Below, piece by piece: positions 56,739 through 64,000 of a stretch of 64,000 nt of DNA. This DNA comes from Kolteria novifilia. Its GTDB lineage: Bacteria; Planctomycetota; Planctomycetia; Kolteriales; Kolteriaceae. A program made the position numbers and the translations under genes. Where the stretch lies: the NCBI GenBank assembly GCA_007748055.1, contig CP036279.1, forward strand, positions 4,030,001 through 4,094,000, read 5' to 3'. The number at the start of each line of letters is the position of its first letter. The stretch's first letter is position 1. The notes under the pieces are model-generated. The model did no database searches, was not told the origin of the DNA, and saw nothing but the letters and a program-made list of their open reading frames with translations.

Positions 56739-57401
56739 CTAGCTTACTTTCCGGACGAGCAGCTTGTCGGCGGCGAGACGACCGAGGGAGACGTGGCGAT
56801 CGCCTGTCCGAACGATCAGCGCTCCAGCCGAGGGGTGGTTCTCGACGATCTCCGCTTCCACACCAATCTCGAGCCCCGACTCACTCAAGTAGCGGAGAAA
56901 GTCGGGCGACTGATCGAGCACGCGGTCGAGGATGAATCCGTTGCCCGCGGAAAGTTCCGCCATCGGCGTGCTCTCGGGCTTCTTGAGTCGTCCATCGGCC
57001 GTTGGGATGGGGTCGCCGTGCGGATCGCGCTCGGGAAAACCGAGATACTCGTCGATCCGGTCGACCAGTCGATCGGACACGGCATGTTCGAGATGTTCGG
57101 CCTCCTCGTGGACCTCGTCCCAGCTCAGATCGAGCACGTTGACGAGAAATGATTCGACGAGTCGGTGGCGACGAAGAATCCGCAGCGCCAGCAGATCCCC
57201 CTTCTCGGTCAAGCGAACGCCCTCGTAAGCTTGGTATTCCGCCAACTCGGTGTCCGCGAGCGTGCGCAGCATGCTCGTGACGCTGCCTGGGGAGATCCCG
57301 AGGCGCTTGGCCAACTCCCCCGTGGTGGCCGGCTTCCCTCTCTCCGAGGCACAGATCTGATAGATCGCCTTGACGTAATTCTCGACCGTGAGTGTCGGCA
57401 T
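56739..57401 (-). CDS. DtxR/MntR family metal-dependent repressor
   Basis: Transcription factor of 220 residues. A winged helix (residues 5-65, NYVKAIYQICASERGK, GSVTSMLRTLADTEL) is followed by the metal/dimerization domain (residues 70-140, with EEAEHLEHAVSDRLVDRIDE) and a C-terminal FeoA/SH3-like domain (residues 150-220, ALIVRTGDRHVSLGRLAADKL). It would sense Mn(II) or Fe(II) and repress uptake genes. It is upstream of the porin gene in the same orientation and divergent from the outer-membrane barrel gene. Confidence 0.92.
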   Translation of the reverse strand: MPTLTVENYVKAIYQICASERGKPATTGELAKRLGISPGSVTSMLRTLADTELAEYQAYEGVRLTEKGDLLALRILRRHRLVESFLVNVLDLSWDEVHEEAEHLEHAVSDRLVDRIDEYLGFPERDPHGDPIPTADGRLKKPESTPMAELSAGNGFILDRVLDQSPDFLRYLSESGLEIGVEAEIVENHPSAGALIVRTGDRHVSLGRLAADKLLVRKVS

Positions 57402-57565
57402 GCCCTACTCTCGTTCCCCCCAAATCCGTTCGGACGCGTTGGCACAGGAAGTATCTTAAGGGGAAGCGCCAAGGAAGCACGTCCGATCCACCATCCCCCC
57501 TTCCCGTTCGCTCCTTTATCCAAGCCGTGGGGAGTCCCACGAATCGACAAATTTTCCCAAGAAAG

Positions 57566-57591
57566 CGACGTTTTGAGCAACCAAAACGTCG
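57566..57591. promoter_or_regulatory. Perfect inverted repeat between dtxR-like and barrel gene
   Basis: CGACGTTTT (57566-57574) and AAAACGTCG (57583-57591), 9-bp arms and an 8-nt spacer. A candidate binding site for the neighbouring repressor, or a stem of the divergent leader. Confidence 0.5.
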
Positions 57592-57607
57592 ATAGCATTC
57601 ACCAAAC

Positions 57608-57689
57608 AGGAAACGTTGCCCACGGCGGCGACCTGGAAGCCCTCGTTGAAGGCCGACCGTCGCGACAAGCACCGTGGGCAACCTTTCCT
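57608..57689. promoter_or_regulatory. Long inverted repeat in the leader of the barrel gene
   Basis: AGGAAACGTTGCCCACGG (57608-57625) is the inverse of CCGTGGGCAACCTTTCCT (57672-57689) at 17 of 18 positions. The 46-nt loop contains further pairing (GCGAC with GTCGC). It lies 30 bp before the start codon at 57720. Confidence 0.55.
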
Positions 57690-57719
57690 CGGTTCCGAAT
57701 GGTCGAGGATTGAGAAACA

Positions 57720-58784
57720 ATGCCAGCCTATCGTCGCAGCTTGTTCGCCCTGACGCTCTTGAGCGCGTTGACCTCGTCCCTCAAGGCGGAATCTCCTCGA
57801 ATAACCTCTATCTCCGACGTCGCGTTCTCTTCCTCGGGGGAGTCCCTCGGCGCGTCGCCGTGCCTCGAGGAAACCGCGGCGGGGTGCTGCTCGACGTGCA
57901 AGCCTCTCGGCAGAGGCCTCTTCGCTCCCGAACCCCATGGAGCGAGAACCCTCTTCCGTTGGAACGTCGAAGGTGACGAGGAGACGGAGCCCTTCTGCCC
58001 CTTCAATGAGCCGCTCGTCGGAGATCGCCCGGACTTCACCGAAGCCAGTTCGACCGTCGGCAAAGGTGTCCTCCAGATCGAGTCAGGCTACACCTACGTC
58101 TACGACAGCGAGGCAGGAGTCGTGAGTCAAAGTCACGTCTACCCGGAGATCCTCGTCCGACTCGGCATGATCGCCAACTGGTTCGAGTTCCGCTTCGGCT
58201 ACACCTACACCAACATCACCGAGGATGAGCCGGGAGCCTTCACGTCGCTCAACGGATCGGAGGATATCTATCTCGGCGCGAAATTGATGCTGACCGAGCA
58301 ACGTGGACTTCTCCCCGAGATGACGATCCTTCCCCAGATGACCATTCCGACCGGTAGCCCGAGTCTGACCAACAAGCAGGTCCTTCCCGGCGTCAACTGG
58401 CTCTACAGTTGGGCGGTCAACGACCTTGTCGCGGTCGCGGGGAGCACGCAGATCAACCGATCGTTCCAGGACGCGTTCACGTTCTTCGATCCCGGTAGCG
58501 GCGGTCTCGGTCCGATCAACGTCGATCCCGAGTACCACACCGAGTTCGCCCAATCGGCAACCGCGGGCTTCTCGCTGATCGAGGACAAACTGGGAGCGTT
58601 CACCGAGTGGTTCGCCCTGGTTCCCGTTGCCGCCAACGGTGGCGAACGAACCCAGCACTACTTCGACGGCGGCTTCACCTACCTGGTGAACAACAATCTT
58701 CAGTTTGACATTCGGGTGGGAGTCGGGCTCAATGAAGCCTCGGACGACTTCTTCACGGGAACGGGTGCGATTGCCCGCTTCTAG
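57720..58784 (+). CDS. Outer-membrane beta-barrel transporter-like protein
   Basis: Protein of 354 residues with a signal peptide (1-23), a Cys-rich short segment (CCSTCK at about 57), and from about residue 90 a barrel of the MetA-pathway/transporter type: RPDFTEASSTVGKGVLQIESGYTY opens it and the last strand ends in ARF. Such proteins are often listed as transporters of unknown substrate. Shine-Dalgarno GAGGA precedes the ATG. It is divergent from the DtxR-type repressor, suggesting metal-linked control. Confidence 0.8.
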   Translation: MPAYRRSLFALTLLSALTSSLKAESPRITSISDVAFSSSGESLGASPCLEETAAGCCSTCKPLGRGLFAPEPHGARTLFRWNVEGDEETEPFCPFNEPLVGDRPDFTEASSTVGKGVLQIESGYTYVYDSEAGVVSQSHVYPEILVRLGMIANWFEFRFGYTYTNITEDEPGAFTSLNGSEDIYLGAKLMLTEQRGLLPEMTILPQMTIPTGSPSLTNKQVLPGVNWLYSWAVNDLVAVAGSTQINRSFQDAFTFFDPGSGGLGPINVDPEYHTEFAQSATAGFSLIEDKLGAFTEWFALVPVAANGGERTQHYFDGGFTYLVNNNLQFDIRVGVGLNEASDDFFTGTGAIARF

Positions 58785-58899
58785 AAGTCCTAAAGACAAG
58801 GCGACGGGATCGGGTGGGGTTGGCGGCGAGTTGATCAAGTCGCGGACGCGCCGCCCGCGTCGCAACCAGTGAACCGGCAAGCATCAAGGAACCGGCGCC

Positions 58900-59115
58900 A
58901 TGAAGGACCAACGCCTATACCTCGATCGCGCGGGATGGGAAGTAAGCGTCAATCCCGGACCTTCGTCGATCAACTGTTTTCACACGTGTGATGGCGACTA
59001 CTACGGACGAATCCTCCCTGGGGAAGTTCACGTCCACAAGGACAACCAGGACTTCTGCGTCAATTGTGCGATCGAGAATGGGATCTTGACGACCGAACGT
59101 CCCACGCTTCCGTAG
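58900..59115 (+). CDS. Small protein with two Cys pairs
   Basis: Protein of 71 residues without a signal. NCFHTC and DFCVNC provide a CX3C and a CX2C pair spaced by about 22 residues, with HVHK between, so zinc binding is plausible. AAGGA upstream of the ATG supports it. No family recognised. Confidence 0.6.
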   Translation: MKDQRLYLDRAGWEVSVNPGPSSINCFHTCDGDYYGRILPGEVHVHKDNQDFCVNCAIENGILTTERPTLP

Positions 59116-59130
59116 CAACGCTCGATGACG

Positions 59131-59231
59131 CTGGTCCATCTGAACCCTCGGGGGCCACTGGCCGCTGGTCAGCCAGTGCCAACGGGTTGGGGCCACACCA
59201 ACAGTAACCTCAAGTTGGGCCAACGCACTAG
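59131..59231. repeat. Module B', inverted copy
   Basis: Inverse of the 16209-16316 module: starts CTGGTCCATCTGAACC, stem CACTGGCCGCTGGTCAGCCAGTG, ends CCAACGCACTAG. It lies between the small protein and the sugar isomerase, ending 17 bp from the latter's stop codon. Confidence 0.7.
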
Positions 59232-59247
59232 CAGCCGCCCCGAGGTA

Positions 59248-60030
59248 TTACGCCGCCAAGCGATCACGGAACGCGGCGAGATTTCGCTTCGCGGCTTCGA
59301 TGGGAGAGGCCGAGGCGGGCGTCTCAAGGACGATCGGACCATCGTACTTGATCTCGATGAGCCCGTTAATCACCGCCTCGAGATTGACGTCCCCCTCGCC
59401 GAGAGCGACCGATTCGCCGCTGTGAAGGCGGTCCTTCAAGTGAACGTGGGCGACACGGTGTCCCAACTCTCGCAGTTCCTCGCGAGGATCGCGCCCGAGC
59501 GGGCCCCCATTTCCAGGATCGTGGCAAATGCCAAGATGTTCCGATTGATAGCGATCGATGAGTGCGACGAGCCGGGAGGTCGGCATGGTCGTCTTTAGGG
59601 CGACGGTGACGCCATCCAGGGCCGTCGTCGCTAGCAAATTCTCGAGCACCTCTTGCAAGACCCCGTGTTCCTTATCCCCGACGACTTCACTGGCGCCGAA
59701 CAACGGAACGATGACGGTCGGAATCGCGTGCGACTTGGCTCGCTCGACAAGGGTCTTGAGGGCCACGACCGCCGGTTGACGATGGTGCGTGTCGAGATGA
59801 ACGAGGTTCTCCCTCAGGAAGTGGGTGGCATAAATCCCGGAAACCGCCATGTCGGTCGACGTCGAGAGTTCGCGCAGTTCGTTGGGCCGATCCAGGTCGA
59901 AGAGAATCCGCTGGGGATCTCCCACGACATCCACCGCGAGGTCGATGCACCGGAATCCCAGTCCTTGCGCCATGTAGAAACAGGCCTCTTCCTTCAGACG
60001 CAGCAGGTAGTCGACAATTCCAACTTGCAT
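59248..60030 (-). CDS. Sugar phosphate isomerase/epimerase-like (xylose isomerase-like TIM barrel)
   Basis: Protein of 260 residues of the AP-endonuclease-2/xylose isomerase-like superfamily. Metal ligands are suggested by TVIVPLFGASEV, GVTVALKTTMPT, LGICHDPGN, VAHVHLKDRLH and IVLETPAS. The exact substrate is unknown. The ATG at 60030 was chosen since GGAGG lies 9 nt upstream; an ATG at 60039 is too close to it. Confidence 0.8.
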   Translation of the reverse strand: MQVGIVDYLLRLKEEACFYMAQGLGFRCIDLAVDVVGDPQRILFDLDRPNELRELSTSTDMAVSGIYATHFLRENLVHLDTHHRQPAVVALKTLVERAKSHAIPTVIVPLFGASEVVGDKEHGVLQEVLENLLATTALDGVTVALKTTMPTSRLVALIDRYQSEHLGICHDPGNGGPLGRDPREELRELGHRVAHVHLKDRLHSGESVALGEGDVNLEAVINGLIEIKYDGPIVLETPASASPIEAAKRNLAAFRDRLAA

Positions 60031-60326
60031 TCGGCCCATCCTCCGTCTCGGCCAAGGCGATCACCGCGACGCGCGCATTCACCCCGGACCGACGCCGCAA
60101 GGCCATAGTCGATCGGTAAATGCGGATCAAGACGAGTGCCCGTTTCGGTCGACGGATCTCAGCAGCTTCTCATCCGCCCGTGATCCAAACACCCCAAATG
60201 TCCGTACTGGACAATGAAAACGCGAGGTGATGCCGCAAGCCCTCAGGCTTTGACGGGGACCTTTGCACGCCGACTCGTCGGCGAAATTGCATTTCGGAGC
60301 GGCAACACGTGGGCTACGATAGGGAC

Positions 60327-61943
60327 ATGTGGAAACCTCGAATCTTGCCGAACTCGAGCGCCGTGACCGTCTTCACCTTCGCGAGCCTGCTGTTTCTCAT
60401 CCCACCAACAGCCGCGAGTGGACAAGACCGCGGTTCTCACGAGCCGATTTACCCCAAGGACCGCGTCTTTAGTCTGAAGGACATCCGCTCCGCGATCATG
60501 ATGCGATCGCTGGCGTCCGATCAGCAACGCATCGAGGGCTTGAGCAGGATGCTCCGCAAGCTCGCCGACAAGTTCCCAGGACTCGCCGACAAGCTGGCGA
60601 CCAACGGCATGTCCGGGCTCGACGCCAACACCCGGCAGCGCATCGAATCAATTGCGAGGGAATCGGGGATTCTCGACCAACTCCGCAACAACCCGAGCAT
60701 GCAGTCGACCTTGCTTGAAATGGCGAAGCGGCAGGGATTCGGTTCGCTCAATGGGGAAAACCCTTTCGGCGGTCTCGGTCAAAAACTCGGGCAAAATCCA
60801 GATGCCGGCGCCAACCTTCGCAACCTGCTGAAAAAATCGCTGGGCCAAGACGAAGTGCCAAGAGCCAACGAGTCGAACCGACTCTCCCAATTGCTCGAGA
60901 GCATCGCTCCCAGCGAGAAGACGGGAAACCGGGGCACTGACGCTCGCTCAGCGACGCGAGAGACTTCGCGGCCGCAACGGCCAAGGAGGCTTCCCAAGGG
61001 ACTCGATGCCTCGGCGTCCGAATGGATGCTCGATTTCGCCCGCGACCTGAAACGATCGGGAACGACGATCGCCCAGTCATCGGCCCTCGAGCGAGCGATC
61101 GAGGACCTAGAAATGATCCAATCGGGCCAGCAGGGATTGTCGGTCGACCATCTCATCCCCGACTCGGTCCAAGATTCGGCCCTTCGCGCCTTTGCGAACA
61201 ACGCCGATTGGCTGGGTGACGCGATGGTCGGCTCGAGCGATTGGCTCCCCAAGGCGGGCAAGGTCGCAGCTTCGTCCATGCCCGATCTCTCGTGGATGCC
61301 ACGAGTTAGGCTCCCCAAGACGCCAAAGGGGCTCTTTCCGCGCTTCTCGATCCCCAAAATCAGCCTGCCGGAACCACCCAGTCTCGAGTTCGGGCTACCT
61401 TCACTTCCAAGCGCCCCTTCAGGAGGAGCGATTTTTCACGGAATCGCATACGTCATCATCGCTCTCGGCGTCCTCGCCGGCGCCGTTTGGCTCTTTCGCC
61501 ACCCAGTGGGTTGGCGTCCCGGCGGCCTGCATGGAACCAAGCTTTTCTCCCGCAGGAACGCGAAATCGCCACGTGAGAAGGTTCGGGCGATCTTTGAATC
61601 GGCAGCGATCGACCAACTTGGCGACGACGTCCGCTCCCAGCACCACCACCAGATCACAACCTCCTTCAACAAGAGGCTTTACAACGAGACAGATCTTAGG
61701 GAGGACGCGAGCGGCTCCGTGGAGCCACCGGTGCCGGCGACCAGTCCCGCGTCAAATTTGGCGAGTTTGTACGAAAAAGCGCGCTATAGCCCCCCAAACG
61801 AGCCCTTTGGGGAGAAAGAAGTTGAGAAAGCGGTCCAGAATTGGGAGATTCTGGCGAATTTCCGCAACCCGCAACTCCCCGCGAGCAACGGTCGCAGCCC
61901 CTCACGAGCCGACACGAACGCCTCCGAGCCCCCGATAACCTGA
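60327..61943 (+). CDS. Membrane protein with signal peptide and DUF4129-like C terminus
   Basis: Protein of 538 residues. A signal sequence (residues 1-32) is followed by a Ser/Leu-rich helical region (residues 40-180), a Pro-rich stretch (about 320-355), one transmembrane helix (IFHGIAYVIIALGVLAGAVWLF) and a C-terminal tail with LASLYEKARYSPPNEPFGE, a DUF4129 motif. The rest has no family I can name. The ATG at 60327 is preceded by weak Shine-Dalgarno; a GTG at 60309 is possible. It is upstream of secA. Confidence 0.6.
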   Translation: MWKPRILPNSSAVTVFTFASLLFLIPPTAASGQDRGSHEPIYPKDRVFSLKDIRSAIMMRSLASDQQRIEGLSRMLRKLADKFPGLADKLATNGMSGLDANTRQRIESIARESGILDQLRNNPSMQSTLLEMAKRQGFGSLNGENPFGGLGQKLGQNPDAGANLRNLLKKSLGQDEVPRANESNRLSQLLESIAPSEKTGNRGTDARSATRETSRPQRPRRLPKGLDASASEWMLDFARDLKRSGTTIAQSSALERAIEDLEMIQSGQQGLSVDHLIPDSVQDSALRAFANNADWLGDAMVGSSDWLPKAGKVAASSMPDLSWMPRVRLPKTPKGLFPRFSIPKISLPEPPSLEFGLPSLPSAPSGGAIFHGIAYVIIALGVLAGAVWLFRHPVGWRPGGLHGTKLFSRRNAKSPREKVRAIFESAAIDQLGDDVRSQHHHQITTSFNKRLYNETDLREDASGSVEPPVPATSPASNLASLYEKARYSPPNEPFGEKEVEKAVQNWEILANFRNPQLPASNGRSPSRADTNASEPPIT

Positions 61944-62117
61944 ATTGACCCCTATCTTGGCCCCCAGTAAGATTTAGCGGATTTCCCGGTTTTGATGGCC
62001 GAGAATCAGTTATGTCGTGGGTCGGTCGACCAATACCGTCGAGTTCTTCCCTCTTCCGCGGCAAGGAAGAGGCTCGACGCTCGCCGTTCCCGCACCAGAC
62101 TAAGGACTCTCGTTGCG

Positions 62118-64000
<1,883 letters not shown>

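Overview
The window looks like chromosomal DNA from a planctomycete, tentatively of the Pirellulales. The evidence is moderate-to-high GC, many small secreted or lipoprotein families, a Ser/Thr kinase paired with an FHA protein, a MoxR/DUF58/DUF4129/SpoIIM/RDD membrane operon, GTG and TTG starts, and gene ends decorated with palindromic intergenic repeats. No rRNA, tRNA, CRISPR array or prophage was seen. The right end cuts through secA.

Layout. 0-8.3 kb: csrA, an SBF-type transporter, and a seven-gene leftward operon with mostly overlapping cistrons (RDD, SpoIIM, membrane protein, DUF4129, DUF4350-like lipoprotein, MoxR, DUF58). 8.5-16.9 kb: PilZ-like protein, adenylate kinase, FHA reader and Ser/Thr kinase sharing an N-terminal domain, a GH-like hypothetical, a thioredoxin-TPR (CnoX-like) protein, and a small membrane protein. 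17-30 kb: gltB, the three-gene proton-translocating transhydrogenase, a MATE exporter, and the Trk potassium system. 30-41.9 kb: a methyltransferase, an Mla/MCE lipid-transport operon, a DUF255 protein fused to a DsbD-like domain, DUF4416, a secreted protein, a REP-associated tyrosine transposase (RAYT), an LplT-like MFS protein, a glycine-zipper lipoprotein and a Cys-rich secreted protein. 42-51.8 kb: a RecA-like ATPase, a cold-shock protein, hslVU, and a TolC-HlyD-MFS efflux operon. 52-64 kb: DinB, a lipoprotein, a DUF1444-like protein, a porin, a DtxR regulator, an outer-membrane barrel, a small CxxC protein, a sugar isomerase-like protein, a second DUF4129-like protein, and secA.

The most unusual theme is a set of 60-160 bp palindromic modules (called A, B, B' and C here) at about a dozen places, with a RAYT gene in the same window. 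The better-preserved copies carry CTAG or CTAA at their ends, and several share similar inverted termini. They occur singly or fused end to end. In four places the stop codon of the neighbouring gene lies inside the CTAG/CTAA terminus: cnoX-like, hlyD, porin and csp. In one operon (hlyD/MFS) two fused modules fill the whole gap between the stop codon of one gene and the Shine-Dalgarno of the next. Two copies have expanded into short tandem arrays. Taken together this looks like a REP/RAYT-type system whose insertions fall at gene ends without breaking genes.
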